64,000 nt of DNA, taken from contig JAFRRH010000049.1 of the NCBI GenBank assembly GCA_017428215.1, positions 1 to 64,000 on the forward strand, written 5' to 3'. Both the position numbers and the translations under genes were made by a program. Positions 26,804 through 36,770 of this stretch are shown piece by piece (position 1 is the first letter of the stretch; each line of letters opens with the position of its first letter). The notes below the pieces were generated by a model. That model was given only the letters and a program-made list of their open reading frames with translations. It was not told where the DNA came from and did not search any database. Source of the DNA: Selenomonadaceae bacterium. Lineage in GTDB: Bacteria > Bacillota > Negativicutes > Selenomonadales > Selenomonadaceae.

Positions 26804-27409
26804 TTATCTGGAGTACAACTCAATAATAGACTGTTCGTTAACGGGAATGTCGCTGATGTCTTCGCGAGTCGGGAAACGAGTAACGGAGCCTTTGAGGTTA
26901 GCTTGATTAGAATCGAGCCACGGCGGAGCACTTAAGGCGTTGTTGACTTCCTTAATAACCTTGAAAACTTCTTTGCCTTGACTTTTCTCGCAAACTTCAA
27001 CGACATCGCCGACTTTTACCAATGCCGACGGAATATCAACGCGCTTGCCGTTAACGGTAATGTGACCATGACGGACGAATTGACGAGCTTGACGGCGGGT
27101 ATTGGAAAAGCCCATACGGAAGACGACATTATCCAAGCGACGTTCAAGGAGTATAAGAAGATTTTCGCCTGTGACGCCAGGCATTTTTTTAGCCTTTTCG
27201 TAGTAGTTACGGAATTGACGCTCAAGGACGCCGTAAATAAATTTAGCCTTTTGTTTTTCTTTAAGCTGCAAGCCGTACTCGCTGACTTTACGAGCCATGC
27301 GCTGTTGCTGGTGTTTCTTCTCACCGACTTTGCGCGAACGACCGATAACCGCCTGTTCAATTCCGAGTGCGCGGCAGCGTTTCAATGCGGGAGTTCTATC
27401 GATTGCCAT
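26804..27409 (-). CDS. rpsD: 30S ribosomal protein S4
   Basis: A 201-residue primary assembly protein of the 30S subunit that binds 16S rRNA. The middle of the protein carries [20 protein letters not shown] and the S4 RNA-binding domain [20 protein letters not shown]. The usual N-terminal zinc-cysteine motif is reduced: only one Cys (RCRALG) is present, so this is a zinc-independent form. It lies between rpsK and rpoA as in the canonical alpha operon. Confidence 0.97.
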   Translation of the reverse strand: MAIDRTPALKRCRALGIEQAVIGRSRKVGEKKHQQQRMARKVSEYGLQLKEKQKAKFIYGVLERQFRNYYEKAKKMPGVTGENLLILLERRLDNVVFRMGFSNTRRQARQFVRHGHITVNGKRVDIPSALVKVGDVVEVCEKSQGKEVFKVIKEVNNALSAPPWLDSNQANLKGSVTRFPTREDISDIPVNEQSIIELYSR

Positions 27410-27424
27410 ATTTGCACCTCCAAA

Positions 27425-27817
27425 TTAAACTCTTCTGCGTTTAGGCGGACGACAGCCGTTGTGCGGAATAGGCGTCACGTCTTTAATCATGTTAACTTCC
27501 AGACCTGTAGCTTGGAGCGAACGGATAGCCGCCTCGCGTCCTGCGCCGGGACCTTTTACATAAACTTCGACTTGTTTCAAGCCGTGCTCCATAGCCGCCT
27601 TAGCCGCAGTTTCAGCTGCCATCTGCGCGGCGAAGGGAGTAGATTTACGCGAGCCACGAAAACCTAAGCCGCCCGCCGACGCCCAAGAAATTGCGTTGCC
27701 GCTTTTGTCGGTGAGCGTGACAATCGTATTATTAAACGTGGAGCTGATATGCGCCACGCCGTATTCAATATTCTTGCGAACTTTCTTTTTAGCGCGGACT
27801 GTTCTTTTTGTTGCCAC
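27425..27817 (-). CDS. rpsK: 30S ribosomal protein S11
   Basis: A 130-residue platform protein. [18 protein letters not shown] and the C-terminal [18 protein letters not shown] are diagnostic. GTG start after AAAGGAGGC. It follows rpsM by 21 bases. Confidence 0.97.
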   Translation of the reverse strand: MATKRTVRAKKKVRKNIEYGVAHISSTFNNTIVTLTDKSGNAISWASAGGLGFRGSRKSTPFAAQMAAETAAKAAMEHGLKQVEVYVKGPGAGREAAIRSLQATGLEVNMIKDVTPIPHNGCRPPKRRRV

Positions 27818-27838
27818 CTGTTTAGCCTCCTTTAAAGA

Positions 27839-28210
27839 TTATTCTTTCTTCTTGCCCTGAACGAGTTTTTTGGGACCCTTGCGAGTTCTAGCGTTGTTTT
27901 TGGTGTTCTGTCCACGAACAGGAAGACCGAGACGGTGACGGCGTCCGCGATAACAGCCAATATCAATGAGTCGCTTGATGTCCATCTGAACATCGCGGCG
28001 AAGGTCGCCCTCCACTACGAAGTTGTGGTCGATAGCATCACGAAGTTTAACAACCTCGTCATCCGTGAGATCTTTTGTCCGAGTGTCGGGGTTAACGCCC
28101 GTCATCGCAAGGATTTTCTGCGACGTGGGAAGTCCGATTCCGTAAATATACGTAAGAGCATATTCAATTCTCTTGTCACGGGGCAAATCTACACCAGCTA
28201 TACGTGCCAT
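27839..28210 (-). CDS. rpsM: 30S ribosomal protein S13
   Basis: A 123-residue head protein contacting the P-site t[23 protein letters not shown], the helix-two-turn-helix YGIG, and the basic tail [19 protein letters not shown] are as expected. It follows rpmJ by 15 bases. Confidence 0.97.
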   Translation of the reverse strand: MARIAGVDLPRDKRIEYALTYIYGIGLPTSQKILAMTGVNPDTRTKDLTDDEVVKLRDAIDHNFVVEGDLRRDVQMDIKRLIDIGCYRGRRHRLGLPVRGQNTKNNARTRKGPKKLVQGKKKE

Positions 28211-28225
28211 AAAATTTTCACCTCC

Positions 28226-28339
28226 TTAACCTTGACGCTGTTTATGTTTGGGATTTTCGCATATAACCATAACGCGCCCTTTGCGCTTGATGATTTTGCA
28301 TTTGTCACACAACTTTTTGACCGACGGTCTAACTTTCAT
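28226..28339 (-). CDS. rpmJ: 50S ribosomal protein L36
   Basis: A 37-residue protein too short for most gene callers. It reads [20 protein letters not shown], then a [15 protein letters not shown] tail. C11-x2-C14, C27 and H32 make the zinc site, so it is the zinc-containing form. A GGAGGCGGGC site precedes ATG 28339. It lies between infA and rpsM, its normal place. Confidence 0.95.
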   Translation of the reverse strand: MKVRPSVKKLCDKCKIIKRKGRVMVICENPKHKQRQG

Positions 28340-28397
28340 AATGCCCGCCTCCTAAACGATTCGATAATGTACCACGTTTTTTGATTATTGTCCATAG

Positions 28398-28616
28398 TTA
28401 TTTAAAACGATAAGTGATTCTTCCGCGTGTCAAGTCGTAAGGCGTGAGTTCAATCGTAACTTTGTCGCCAGGAAGAATTCGGATAAAGTTCATGCGAATT
28501 TTCCCTGAAACGTGCGCTAAGACTTTGTGCCCGTTCGCCAACTCGACTTGAAACATTGCATTCGGCAGAGCCTCCAAGACTTTGCCCTCGACTTCGATAA
28601 CGTCTTGTTTTGACAT
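28398..28616 (-). CDS. infA: Translation initiation factor IF-1
   Basis: A 72-residue S1/OB-fold protein binding the A site during initiation. [20 protein letters not shown] and the tail [15 protein letters not shown] are diagnostic. It follows adk by only 16 bases. The methionine aminopeptidase (map) and KOW-protein genes that often sit between adk and infA in Firmicutes are absent. Confidence 0.97.
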   Translation of the reverse strand: MSKQDVIEVEGKVLEALPNAMFQVELANGHKVLAHVSGKIRMNFIRILPGDKVTIELTPYDLTRGRITYRFK

Positions 28617-28632
28617 GATTGCCGCCTCCGGT

Positions 28633-29283
28633 TTATTCCTGCACCGAGGTCAAAACGCTAACGAGATCTTCGGTGACTTTGTCAATGGGTTGTCTGCCGT
28701 CAATTTCGGTATAAACGCCCGCATTTTTGTAGTAGTCGATGAGCGGACGGGTTGACGCCTCGTAAGCATTGAGACGATTTTTCATAGTGGTTTCGTTATC
28801 GTCGGCGCGTTGATAAAGCTCGCCGCCGCATTCGTCGCAAGTGTCACCTTTGGGCGGATTGAATTTTATGTGGTAAGTTGCGCCGCATTTCCTGCAAAGC
28901 CGACGCCCAACCGCACGTTCAATCAGATATTCTGCCGGAACATTTATATTCAGCACGCAAGTAATTTTCTTGCCGAGTTCGTCGAGAATTTTATTAAGTG
29001 CGTCCGCCTGTTCGACTGTGCGCGGGAAGCCGTCAAGGATAAATCCGTTTTTGCAGTCGTCTTTAGCCAATCGCTCGCGAACGATACCGATTGTAATTTC
29101 GTCTGGAACGAGTTTTCCGGCGTCCATGCAAGCTTTAGCCGCCTTGCCAAGTTCCGTGCCTTCCTTAACCGCCGCTCTGAACATGTCACCCGTTGAGATT
29201 TGCGGGATATTAAATTTTTTTACGAGTTTAGCCGCCTGCGTACCCTTTCCGGCTCCAGGCGCACCCATTATTAATAGTTGCAT
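28633..29283 (-). CDS. adk: Adenylate kinase
   Basis: A 216-residue long-form adenylate kinase interconverting ATP, ADP and AMP. The P-loop is [10 protein letters not shown] at residues 7-16, with the AMP-binding region [17 protein letters not shown] and [13 protein letters not shown]. The LID domain has four cysteines (CRKCGATYH and CDECGGELY), so it is the zinc-binding type common in Firmicutes. It follows secY by 10 bases. Confidence 0.97.
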   Translation of the reverse strand: MQLLIMGAPGAGKGTQAAKLVKKFNIPQISTGDMFRAAVKEGTELGKAAKACMDAGKLVPDEITIGIVRERLAKDDCKNGFILDGFPRTVEQADALNKILDELGKKITCVLNINVPAEYLIERAVGRRLCRKCGATYHIKFNPPKGDTCDECGGELYQRADDNETTMKNRLNAYEASTRPLIDYYKNAGVYTEIDGRQPIDKVTEDLVSVLTSVQE

Positions 29284-29293
29284 TTTGGTTTCC

Positions 29294-30550
29294 TCATTTC
29301 ATGAAGCCTTCATAGTGCCGCATAACGACCATTGCTTCGATTTGTTTCATTGTATGGAGCGCGACGCTTACGACAATCAATAACGCCGTCCCTCCGAAAT
29401 ATACGCCTTGAATGTGAGTTGCTCCGCCTATCAAATTCGGCAACACCGCGATAAACGCCAGATACAACGAACCTGCCGTTACCAATCTTGTCAGCACATA
29501 ATCCACATAATCCGCCGTCGGTTGTCCAGGTCTAATTCCAGGTATGAACGCGCCGTATTTTTTGAGGTTGTCCGCCATGTCTGGTATCTTAACTGTGACC
29601 GCCGTATAAAAATACGTAAAGAAAATTATTAACACGACGTACAGGAAAGTTTGGAGTGGCGTGCCCCATTGCAGATGAGCCGCGATTTTTTGAATTGACG
29701 GATTGTCTATAAACTGCACAACCGTTATCGGGAACATTAACACTGACGACGCGAAGATTATCGGAATGACGCCGGCGGGATTTACTTTCAGCGGCAAGTG
29801 GCTTTGATGTCCGCCATAAGCCCGCGCCCCGACAACTCGTTTTGCATAGGTTATCGGAATTCGTCTAAGTGCCGCCTCGACGTAGATAACGAACACGATC
29901 ATTGCGATTGCGATTAACGCGAACAATACGACGCTGAAATAATTTATCGTGCCCGCTTGAACGTACTGATAAATCGTCGCGATATTTTTCGGCAATGCCG
30001 CCACGATACCCGCGAAGATTATCAGCGAAATTCCGTTGCCGACGCCCTGCGCGGTTATCTGTTCGCCTATCCACATTAAAAGCGTTGTGCCCGCCGTCAA
30101 CGTTATGGCGATTATCAAGATGTTCACGGGATTTGGATTTAAGACTGCCGCCTTAAGTCCGATTGACATGCCGACCGCTTGTGCAAATGCTAATACGACT
30201 GTCAATTTCCTCGTTACTCGCGTAGTTTTCTTGTGACCTTCCGCGCCTTCCTTTGACCATTGCTCCAAAGTCGGCACGACGACCGTTAACAACTGCATGA
30301 TAATCGCCGCGTTGATGTAAGGCGTGATACTCATTGCAAAGATAGAAAATTTGCTGAACGCGCCGCCGGAGAATAAATCCAACAGCCCGAACAAACTCCC
30401 GTTGTTAAAGAGCTGTTCGATAGCCGTCGGATCTACTCCAGGTACGGGAATGTGTGTGCCCATGCGGAACACTGCAAACATTATCAGCGTAAAAATTATT
30501 CGCTGCCTAAGCTCAGGAATCTTAAAGATATTTGAAAGAGCCGACAGCAC
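29294..30550 (-). CDS. secY: Preprotein translocase subunit SecY
   Basis: A 418-residue channel with about ten membrane helices. [11 protein letters not shown] follows helix 1, and [28 protein letters not shown] and the C-terminal RHYEGFMK are family features. The cytosolic loop [19 protein letters not shown] contacts SecA and the ribosome. GTG start, one base after the rplO stop, hence probably coupled translation. Confidence 0.96.
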   Translation of the reverse strand: MLSALSNIFKIPELRQRIIFTLIMFAVFRMGTHIPVPGVDPTAIEQLFNNGSLFGLLDLFSGGAFSKFSIFAMSITPYINAAIIMQLLTVVVPTLEQWSKEGAEGHKKTTRVTRKLTVVLAFAQAVGMSIGLKAAVLNPNPVNILIIAITLTAGTTLLMWIGEQITAQGVGNGISLIIFAGIVAALPKNIATIYQYVQAGTINYFSVVLFALIAIAMIVFVIYVEAALRRIPITYAKRVVGARAYGGHQSHLPLKVNPAGVIPIIFASSVLMFPITVVQFIDNPSIQKIAAHLQWGTPLQTFLYVVLIIFFTYFYTAVTVKIPDMADNLKKYGAFIPGIRPGQPTADYVDYVLTRLVTAGSLYLAFIAVLPNLIGGATHIQGVYFGGTALLIVVSVALHTMKQIEAMVVMRHYEGFMK

Positions 30551-30551
30551 T

Positions 30552-30992
30552 TTAAATCACCTCAGCCGTCCCGCCGACAGCCTCAATCTTTTGAATAGCC
30601 GTCTTCGTGAACCCCTGCGCTTTAACGTTCAATTTTTTAGTCAATTCGCCGTCGCCAAGAATCCTCACGCCGTCGAGGACATTTTTAAGGATACCAATTT
30701 CAACGAGTGCAACCGCGTCAACAGTAGTATCATCGTCAAAAATGTTGAGCGTCGCAACGTTGACTTCAGCATATTCCTTGCGCCAAATATTTTTAAAACC
30801 GCGTTTGGGCAAGCGACGATAAATCGGCATTTGCCCGCCTTCAAAACCCGGACGGACGCCGCCGCCACTGCGAGATTTTTGCCCTTTGTGCCCGCGACCA
30901 GACGTTTTGCCACAACCGGAACCCGTGCCGCGTCCCAAGCGTGTTTTATCCTTGCGAGCACCTTCCGCAGGTTTAAGTTCGTGCAATTTCAT
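30552..30992 (-). CDS. rplO: 50S ribosomal protein L15
   Basis: A 146-residue protein with the Gly/Arg-rich N-terminal extension [20 protein letters not shown] that penetrates 23S rRNA, and a globular C-terminal half ending GGTAEVI. It is followed immediately by secY, the standard spc order. Confidence 0.97.
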   Translation of the reverse strand: MKLHELKPAEGARKDKTRLGRGTGSGCGKTSGRGHKGQKSRSGGGVRPGFEGGQMPIYRRLPKRGFKNIWRKEYAEVNVATLNIFDDDTTVDAVALVEIGILKNVLDGVRILGDGELTKKLNVKAQGFTKTAIQKIEAVGGTAEVI

Positions 30993-31012
30993 CAGCTAAA
31001 CCCCCTTCCGAT

Positions 31013-31222
31013 TTATTTTTCAAGTGCAACCTTTGCCTCTTCTGCGACTTCCTCGACTTTCACGAGATGTTCAACCTTGTGAATTTGTCCACGAATTGTC
31101 GGAGAATCCGGCAGTATCGAAAAGGAATTTAACTTGCGCAAACCGAGCGAACGGACTGTTCTGCGTTGAGTTTCGGGACGACCGATTACGCTTCTGACCA
31201 ATGTTATTTTCAATTTAGCCAC
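31013..31222 (-). CDS. rpmD: 50S ribosomal protein L30
   Basis: A 69-residue protein: [20 protein letters not shown], then [16 protein letters not shown] 31222 after AGGAGGGTCGAC gives the normal N-terminus, so the longer frame upstream is not used. A short extra tail ([14 protein letters not shown]) extends beyond the usual 60 residues. Confidence 0.96.
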   Translation of the reverse strand: MAKLKITLVRSVIGRPETQRRTVRSLGLRKLNSFSILPDSPTIRGQIHKVEHLVKVEEVAEEAKVALEK

Positions 31223-31235
31223 GTGTCGACCCTCC

Positions 31236-31736
31236 TTAGTTAAAAAGCTCCGCAACAGTTTTGCCGCGCAATTCGGCGACAACTTCCGCACGCTTTAACA
31301 TTTTCAAGCCCTCAAGCGTCGCACGCACCATATTATTAGGGTTGGACGAGCCGAGAGATTTAGTCAAGATGTCGTGAACGCCAGCGAGTTCAAGTACCGC
31401 ACGAGCAGGACCGCCCGCAATAACGCCAGTACCTTTGGACGCGGGACGCAACATAACCCTACCCGCGCCGAATACGCCAACTACGCCGTGAGGTATTGAA
31501 CGCTCTTTAAGAGCAACCTCGATTAAATTTTTCTTCGCATCGTCTACGCCCTTGCGAATCGCTTCGGGAACTTCAGCCGCTTTGCCGAGTCCGACGCCGA
31601 CTTTGCCGTTCTTGTTGCCGACGACGACCAACGCGCTGAATGAAAATCTGCGACCGCCTTTGACGACCTTAGCAACACGATTTATAAAAACAACCTTCTC
31701 CTCGAATTCGGGAGTTTCAGTTTCATTTCGGGGCAT
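31236..31736 (-). CDS. rpsE: 30S ribosomal protein S5
   Basis: A 166-residue protein with the double-stranded-RNA-binding N-terminal domain ([20 protein letters not shown]) and the C-terminal domain [20 protein letters not shown]. It lies between rplR and rpmD. Confidence 0.97.
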   Translation of the reverse strand: MPRNETETPEFEEKVVFINRVAKVVKGGRRFSFSALVVVGNKNGKVGVGLGKAAEVPEAIRKGVDDAKKNLIEVALKERSIPHGVVGVFGAGRVMLRPASKGTGVIAGGPARAVLELAGVHDILTKSLGSSNPNNMVRATLEGLKMLKRAEVVAELRGKTVAELFN

Positions 31737-31754
31737 TAGTTCAACCTCCTTTGC

Positions 31755-32114
31755 TTAGAATTTCAATCCGCCCTCGCGAGCCGCCTGAGCTAATGCCGCA
31801 ACTCGTCCGTGATAGATGTAGCCGCCTCTATCGAAAACGACTTCGCTGATACCTTTTTCAAGAGCCTTTTTAGCTATCGCCGTGCCGACAGCCTTAGCCG
31901 CCGCAATATTGCCGCCCGTGCCTTCAAAATCTTTATCGAGCGAACTTGCCGCCGCGAGTGTAATGCCTTTATCGTCGTCGATAACCTGCGCGTAAATATG
32001 TTTAAGACTGCGGAACACATTCAAGCGCGGACGCTCTGCAGTGCCCGCAACACGATTGCGAACGCGCAAGTGTCTCTTTTGGCGAGTTTTATTTTTATCT
32101 GCCTTAAGGAGCAC
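31755..32114 (-). CDS. rplR: 50S ribosomal protein L18
   Basis: A 119-residue 5S rRNA-binding protein: [20 protein letters not shown] and the C-terminal [23 protein letters not shown] start. It is separated from rplF by the two embedded VOC-family genes instead of following it directly. Confidence 0.97.
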   Translation of the reverse strand: MLLKADKNKTRQKRHLRVRNRVAGTAERPRLNVFRSLKHIYAQVIDDDKGITLAAASSLDKDFEGTGGNIAAAKAVGTAIAKKALEKGISEVVFDRGGYIYHGRVAALAQAAREGGLKF

Positions 32115-32143
32115 TTAGGTTTCCTCCTTTAAAAATTTCTGAT

Positions 32144-32548
32144 TCAATCACGCAAGCCGGGATTTTCCGCGATAATTTCAATCTCGTTGCCTTCGGGATC
32201 GACAACAACAGCTTCGTAATAGCCGTCGCCAGTCGTGCGTGCGCCGCTGACTACGATAACGCCGTCCGCGTCGAATTTTTTCATCATGTCATCAACGTCT
32301 TTACGGTCGCCAACGCAAATTGCAATGTGATGAAAACCCGTGCGATAACGAGCTTTTTCTGCGTCGTTAGCACTATTGCGCGTCATAATTTCCAAGCGCG
32401 AGCCATCATCGAATTTCAAAAAGTAATTGCTGAAGTCATTGCGGAAATTGCTGTACTTGGAGCCTGCCTTAGCGTTGAAGTATTTGACGAAGAAATTTTT
32501 CTCCGCCTCCAAGTCATTAACGTACATGGCAACATGTTCAATTTTCAT
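32144..32548 (-). CDS. VOC-family (glyoxalase/dioxygenase fold) protein, copy 1
   Basis: A 134-residue vicinal-oxygen-chelate protein. Potential metal ligands are His5 in IEHVAMYV, Glu in GSRLEIM, His in FHHIAICV and Glu in PEGNEIEI, the pattern of lactoylglutathione lyase and related metalloenzymes. It is closely similar to the next gene upstream (about 60 percent identity by eye), so the pair arose by tandem duplication. It sits in the same direction inside the spc cluster, 30 bases after copy 2 and 30 bases before rplR. The substrate is unknown; methylglyoxal detoxification is only one option. Confidence 0.85.
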   Translation of the reverse strand: MKIEHVAMYVNDLEAEKNFFVKYFNAKAGSKYSNFRNDFSNYFLKFDDGSRLEIMTRNSANDAEKARYRTGFHHIAICVGDRKDVDDMMKKFDADGVIVVSGARTTGDGYYEAVVVDPEGNEIEIIAENPGLRD

Positions 32549-32578
32549 GGTAGTTACCTCCTCTTTATCAAAGAAAGT

Positions 32579-32977
32579 TCAGTTGCCGAAGTTGCCCGCG
32601 AGAAGTTCGATCTCATTGCCTTCAGGGTCAGTAACGATACTTGCGTAATAACCGTCGCCCGTCTTGCGCGGAGCAACCATGATAACCATTCCGTCATCTT
32701 CCAATTTGCTTGTAACTGCATCGACATCTTTTTTATCGCCAACGTTAATCGCAATGTGATGATAACCAGAACGATATTTTTCTTTCTTGGGGTCAAACAT
32801 ACCAGTGCGGTGCATAATTTCAAAACGCGAGCCGTTGTCAAAAGTAAGGAAATAACTGGTGAAGTCATTGCGGAAATTGGTATACTTCTCGCTTGCCTTC
32901 GCGCCGAAATATTTAACGAAGAATTCTCTTTCGACTTCCAAATTGTTTACGTAAATGGCAACGTGTTCAATGTTCAT
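32579..32977 (-). CDS. VOC-family (glyoxalase/dioxygenase fold) protein, copy 2
   Basis: A 132-residue paralogue of the neighbouring VOC protein. It keeps the same four candidate metal ligands (IEHVAIYV, GSRFEIM, YHHIAINV, PEGNEIEL) and shared stretches such as NFRNDFTSYFLTFDNGSR. It lies 85 bases downstream of rplF, in a gap that contains a palindromic AGCTGTTAGC-type repeat. An AGGAGG site precedes its start. It is co-directional with, and likely co-transcribed with, the ribosomal genes. Confidence 0.85.
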   Translation of the reverse strand: MNIEHVAIYVNNLEVEREFFVKYFGAKASEKYTNFRNDFTSYFLTFDNGSRFEIMHRTGMFDPKKEKYRSGYHHIAINVGDKKDVDAVTSKLEDDGMVIMVAPRKTGDGYYASIVTDPEGNEIELLAGNFGN

Positions 32978-32994
32978 GATTATGCCTCCTGTTT

Positions 32995-33062
32995 TAGCTT
33001 ATAGTTCATAGCTGTTAGCTGATAGAAAAATCCCTAACAGCTAACCACTAACAGCTAATAGC
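32995..33062. repeat. AGCTGTTAGC-type palindromic repeat after rplF
   Basis: The unit TAGCT-G/A-TTAGC/ATAGC recurs several times in both orientations around GAAAAATCCC, giving a potential hairpin (TAGCTGTTAGCTGATAG facing CTAACAGCTAACCACTAACA). The same unit recurs at 41629-41677 after tuf. Confidence 0.7.
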
Positions 33063-33614
33063 TTATTTCTTGCCCTTCGCGCCGGCTTTACCTTCCTTAC
33101 GACGAATATGTTCGCCCGCGTACTTAATGCCTTTGCCCTTGTAAGGTTCAGGTTCACGCCAGCCGCGAATATTTGCCGCAACCGCGCCGACGAGTTCCTT
33201 ATCTATGCCGTGAACAGTTATTGTTGTCGCTGTGGGAGCGTCAAGTGTAATGCCTGCGGGCGGTTCGATAATTACGGGGTGAGAGTAGCCGAGCGAAAGA
33301 TTTAAATTCTTGCCTTGCTTAGCCGCACGATAGCCGACGCCAGCGATTTCAAGATTTTTCGTAAAGCCTTGAGTGACACCGACAACCATATTATTAATCA
33401 ACGTGCGGGAAAGTCCATGCAAACTTCTATGCGTTTTATTATCCGAGGGGCGTGCCACCGTCAAGACGCCGTCCTCAATGCTTATTTTCATTTCCGTAGA
33501 GATCTTGCGGGACAATTCGCCCTTAGGACCTTTGACATGCACCAGATTATCTTCGCCGACACTTACGGTGACGCCGGCGGGAATATTTATCGGTGCTCTT
33601 CCAATTCGAGACAT
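33063..33614 (-). CDS. rplF: 50S ribosomal protein L6
   Basis: A 183-residue protein at the base of the L7/L12 stalk. [19 protein letters not shown] is the family N-terminus; GYSHPV and the C-terminal [20 protein letters not shown] are diagnostic. It follows rpsH by 21 bases. Confidence 0.97.
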   Translation of the reverse strand: MSRIGRAPINIPAGVTVSVGEDNLVHVKGPKGELSRKISTEMKISIEDGVLTVARPSDNKTHRSLHGLSRTLINNMVVGVTQGFTKNLEIAGVGYRAAKQGKNLNLSLGYSHPVIIEPPAGITLDAPTATTITVHGIDKELVGAVAANIRGWREPEPYKGKGIKYAGEHIRRKEGKAGAKGKK

Positions 33615-33635
33615 GTCAGCACCTCCAAAAAATTT

Positions 33636-34034
33636 TTACCAGACGTAAGCGATAACTTCGCCGCCAAGTCCTGCTTTACGAGCTTGTTTATCGCTCATAA
33701 TGCCCTGCGACGTGGAGATAATCGCGATACCGAGTCCGCCGAGTACGCGGGGAAGATCTTTCCTCTTGGTGTACTGACGGAGTCCTGGTCTGGAGATACG
33801 TTTAATGCCCGTGATAACTTTTTCGCGTTCAGGACCGTACTTAAGCTTGACAGTCAAAATGCCCTGCTTGTTGTCCTCTGCGAAACTGTAATCTTTGATG
33901 TAGCCTTCCCGCTTGAGAACATCCGCGATAGCGGTTTTGATTTTCGAGCCGGGAATTTCCACTTTCTCGTGGTAGACAGAATTAGCATTGCGAATGCGCG
34001 TGAGCATATCCGCAATAGGATCAGTCATTGCCAT
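33636..34034 (-). CDS. rpsH: 30S ribosomal protein S8
   Basis: A 132-residue 16S rRNA-binding protein: [20 protein letters not shown] and the C-terminal [19 protein letters not shown]. The ATG at 34034 (MAMTDP) follows GGAGG by 14 bases; the ATG two codons later is an alternative. The frame further upstream crosses the ribosome binding site and is not used. Confidence 0.96.
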   Translation of the reverse strand: MAMTDPIADMLTRIRNANSVYHEKVEIPGSKIKTAIADVLKREGYIKDYSFAEDNKQGILTVKLKYGPEREKVITGIKRISRPGLRQYTKRKDLPRVLGGLGIAIISTSQGIMSDKQARKAGLGGEVIAYVW

Positions 34035-34070
34035 AGGAAACCGATATCCTCCTTTCAAGTTTAAAAAATT

Positions 34071-34256
34071 TTACCAACTGGATTTTGTAATACCGGGAAT
34101 AGCTCCGGCGTAGCTCTGAACGCGGAAGCAGATACGGCACATTTCAAACTTACGAATATAGCCGTGGGGTCTGCCGCAAATTTTGCAACGGTTGTACTTA
34201 CGGGTTGAGAATTTCGGTTCCTTGCTCCACTTTTCGATTAAAGCTTTCTTCGCCAT
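34071..34256 (-). CDS. rpsN: 30S ribosomal protein S14, zinc type
   Basis: A 61-residue S14 of the short zinc-binding (type Z) form. CKIC and CRIC at about residues 24-27 and 40-43 form the zinc ribbon, followed by [14 protein letters not shown]. This form is typical of Firmicutes. It lies between rplE and rpsH. Confidence 0.97.
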   Translation of the reverse strand: MAKKALIEKWSKEPKFSTRKYNRCKICGRPHGYIRKFEMCRICFRVQSYAGAIPGITKSSW

Positions 34257-34271
34257 TTGATAATCACTTCC

Positions 34272-34814
34272 TTAAGCGTTAGCGAACGGCATGCCCATAA
34301 GCGCGAGGAATTCTCTAGCCTCTTCGTCGGTTTTAGCCGTCGTTACAATGATAATGTCCATGCCGCGAATCTTATCAATCTTGTCGTATTCGATTTCAGG
34401 AAAGATGAGCTGTTCTTTAACGCCGACTGCGTAATTGCCGCGCCCATCGAAAGATTTTCTGCTGACACCGCGGAAGTCACGAACACGCGGAAGAGCAATG
34501 TTCATAAACTTATCGAGAAACTCATACATGCGACGCCCGCGCAGAGTAACTTTGCAACCAATAGCCATACCTGTGCGAAGTTTCCAAGCGGCAAGAGATT
34601 TTCTAGCGCGAGTGATAACGGGTTTTTGTCCGGCAATAGTAGTCAAGTCAGCAATAGCCGATTCGAGAGCCTTAGCATTGCCAACAGCATCGCCGCAAGC
34701 CATGTTAATTACGATTTTTTCAAGCTTCGGCACCTGCATGACGTTCTTGTAGGAAAATTTTTCAGTCATTGCGCCGATAACTTCATTCTTGTACTTATCC
34801 AAAAGTCTGCTCAT
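34272..34814 (-). CDS. rplE: 50S ribosomal protein L5
   Basis: A 180-residue 5S rRNA-binding protein contacting P-site t[43 protein letters not shown] and the tail DEEARELAL-like [13 protein letters not shown] are family features. It follows rplX by 19 bases. Confidence 0.97.
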   Translation of the reverse strand: MSRLLDKYKNEVIGAMTEKFSYKNVMQVPKLEKIVINMACGDAVGNAKALESAIADLTTIAGQKPVITRARKSLAAWKLRTGMAIGCKVTLRGRRMYEFLDKFMNIALPRVRDFRGVSRKSFDGRGNYAVGVKEQLIFPEIEYDKIDKIRGMDIIIVTTAKTDEEAREFLALMGMPFANA

Positions 34815-34833
34815 ATTTCCACCTCCTTACAAA

Positions 34834-35157
34834 TTATTCGATAACCTCGCCGCACTTTTTGCAGACGCGGGAATTTTTACCGTTAACGTCCTTATGTCCA
34901 ATGCGCGTAGGTTTGTTGCAAGCGGGACAAACGAGCTGAACTTTGCAAGCGTGAAGGGGCATTTCCTTAGTAATTATGCCGCCCTGCGGAACTTTCAAGC
35001 TCGGTTTGCTGTGACGTTTAACTTTGTTAATGCCTTCGACGACAACCTTACCGGCTTTAGGCATTGCGGTAATAACTTTGCCTTGCTTGCCTTTATCCTT
35101 GCCAGAAAGGACAACGACCGTGTCGCCCTTCTTGACGTGAAGTTTAATCAGTGACAA
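34834..35157 (-). CDS. rplX: 50S ribosomal protein L24
   Basis: A 107-residue assembly-initiator protein with a KOW motif: [20 protein letters not shown]. The C-terminal part carries four cysteines (CPACNKP and CKKCGEV) in a zinc-ribbon pattern, an arrangement seen in a subset of bacterial L24. Confidence 0.97.
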   Translation of the reverse strand: MSLIKLHVKKGDTVVVLSGKDKGKQGKVITAMPKAGKVVVEGINKVKRHSKPSLKVPQGGIITKEMPLHACKVQLVCPACNKPTRIGHKDVNGKNSRVCKKCGEVIE

Positions 35158-35175
35158 CTCGGCACCTCCTTTCCT

Positions 35176-35544
35176 TTACAAAACTTCGGGCGCGAGTGAA
35201 ATAATTTTCATGAAATCTTTTTCGCGGAGTTCGCGGGCGACGGGTCCGAAAATACGAGTGCCGCGAGGGGTTTTATCCTCTTTGATGATAACTGCGGCGT
35301 TTTCATCGAAACGGATATACGAACCGTCGGGACGGCGCAAACCTTTTTTACTGCGAACGACAACTGCCTTGACAACTTCGCCCTTTTTGACTTGACCGCC
35401 AGGCGTCGCCGATTTGACCGACGCAACGATAATGTCGCCGATATTGGCATAACGTCTGAACGAGCCGCCGAGCACGCGAATACACATGATTTCTTTCGCG
35501 CCGGTGTTGTCGCCGACGTTCAATCTGCTCTGTTGCTGAATCAC
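35176..35544 (-). CDS. rplN: 50S ribosomal protein L14
   Basis: A 122-residue protein: [40 protein letters not shown] and the C-terminal [22 protein letters not shown] start. It follows rpsQ by 24 bases. Confidence 0.97.
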   Translation of the reverse strand: MIQQQSRLNVGDNTGAKEIMCIRVLGGSFRRYANIGDIIVASVKSATPGGQVKKGEVVKAVVVRSKKGLRRPDGSYIRFDENAAVIIKEDKTPRGTRIFGPVARELREKDFMKIISLAPEVL

Positions 35545-35568
35545 GTTTTAACCTCCTTCCCGAAAAAA

Positions 35569-35832
35569 TTACTTCGCCTTCTCGACGATTTTAACGAGCC
35601 GCCAGCGTTTTTCTTTGGACAGCGGGCGAGTCTCCATGATAGAAACTTTATCGCCGACTTTAGCCTCGTTGTTTTCGTCGTGCGCTTTGAATTTAACTGT
35701 ACGCTTGACGGATTTTTTATAGAGTTTATGTTGAACAAGCTCTTCGATCGCGACGACAATCGTTTTTTCCATTTTATCGCTAACGACCTTGCCGACACGA
35801 ACTTTGCGTTCATTGCGTTTTTCTTCGCTCAC
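35569..35832 (-). CDS. rpsQ: 30S ribosomal protein S17
   Basis: An 87-residue OB-fold protein: [20 protein letters not shown] and the C-terminal [20 protein letters not shown]. Its GTG start overlaps the TGA stop of deoC (GTGA). Its ribosome binding site (GGAGGA) lies within the last deoC codons, so S17 synthesis is likely coupled to translation of deoC. Confidence 0.97.
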   Translation of the reverse strand: MSEEKRNERKVRVGKVVSDKMEKTIVVAIEELVQHKLYKKSVKRTVKFKAHDENNEAKVGDKVSIMETRPLSKEKRWRLVKIVEKAK

Positions 35833-36551
35833 GATAGTCCTCCTTTCAAGTTAAGTACGACGGGCGTTGACCGATAACCAATGCCCATTCTGTCAATTCC
35901 CATATCAATCAGCGTCAGAAAATGTTCGCGAGTCCGAATACAACCACTGCCCTTGACTTTAATTTTATCGCCGCAAACGTCCAGCATAACCTTGATAATT
36001 TCGGGCGTCGCGCCGTGAGCCTCATGACCCGTCAAAAATCCCGTGCTCGTCTTTACGAAATCAGCTCCCGCCTCAATCGCACAAGCGCAAGATTTTTTCA
36101 CCTCGTCGACTGTCAGCGCGTCGGTTTCAAAGATAACTTTAACTTCCGTGCCGAATTTATGACAAGTCTCAACGACGGCGGCAATGTCTTCGGTAACGTC
36201 GCCCCATTTGCCGGAGCGAATCCAACCGTAATTTGCCACGATGTCGAGGTCTTGAATTTTCCAGTTGCGGCAATACTCCTGCGCCTGTAAAACTTTGGAG
36301 GCAGTGGTTGACGTGCCGAAAGGAAAATCGCAGACGACGCAAATCCCCGTTGAAGTGCCTTCGGTGAGTTCAGCGGCTATCGGCAACGACGAAGGGTTAA
36401 TGCAAACCGTCGCGCAACCGAAATCAACGCCCTCTTGAATGTAGCGGCGAATATCCGCTTCGGTGAATTCGGGCTTGAGAACCGATTGGTCGATGTAAGC
36501 GGCAAGTTCTTTAACCGTCATGTCGGCGGCTTTTTTATTCGGATGAGTCAT
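35829..36551 (-). CDS. deoC: Deoxyribose-phosphate aldolase
   Basis: A 240-residue class I aldolase that splits deoxyribose 5-phosphate into glyceraldehyde 3-phosphate and acetaldehyde. The Schiff-base lysine is Lys167 in FVKTSTGF, the second lysine Lys200 in [10 protein letters not shown], and the acidic residue is in DLDIVANYG (about 101-109). All active-site landmarks are present. Its position is odd: between rpmC and rpsQ inside the S10/spc run, 18 bases after rpmC and overlapping rpsQ by four bases. An AGGAGC site precedes ATG 36551. It must be co-expressed with ribosomal proteins. Confidence 0.93.
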   Translation of the reverse strand: MTHPNKKAADMTVKELAAYIDQSVLKPEFTEADIRRYIQEGVDFGCATVCINPSSLPIAAELTEGTSTGICVVCDFPFGTSTTASKVLQAQEYCRNWKIQDLDIVANYGWIRSGKWGDVTEDIAAVVETCHKFGTEVKVIFETDALTVDEVKKSCACAIEAGADFVKTSTGFLTGHEAHGATPEIIKVMLDVCGDKIKVKGSGCIRTREHFLTLIDMGIDRMGIGYRSTPVVLNLKGGLS

Positions 36552-36569
36552 ATTCGTTTGCTCCTTGAC

Positions 36570-36770
36570 TTACTGCCTGATATTGAGTTCGCGTTCGCGC
36601 TGAATTGTTTTAACTTGCGCGATTGAGCGTTTGATTTCGCGGAGGCGCATGGGATTTTCGAGTTGTCCCGTAGCGTGTTGAAAGCGGAGGTTAAAAAGTT
36701 CTTCCTTGAGCGATTTGATTTTTTCCGCCTGTTCATCGGGCGTCATATCGCGAATTTCATTAACCTTCAT
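36570..36770 (-). CDS. rpmC: 50S ribosomal protein L29
   Basis: A 66-residue helical-hairpin protein beside the exit tunnel: [20 protein letters not shown] and [19 protein letters not shown] 36770 gives the family N-terminus. The start lies inside the 3' end of rplP, overlapping by 11 bases. Confidence 0.96.
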   Translation of the reverse strand: MKVNEIRDMTPDEQAEKIKSLKEELFNLRFQHATGQLENPMRLREIKRSIAQVKTIQRERELNIRQ

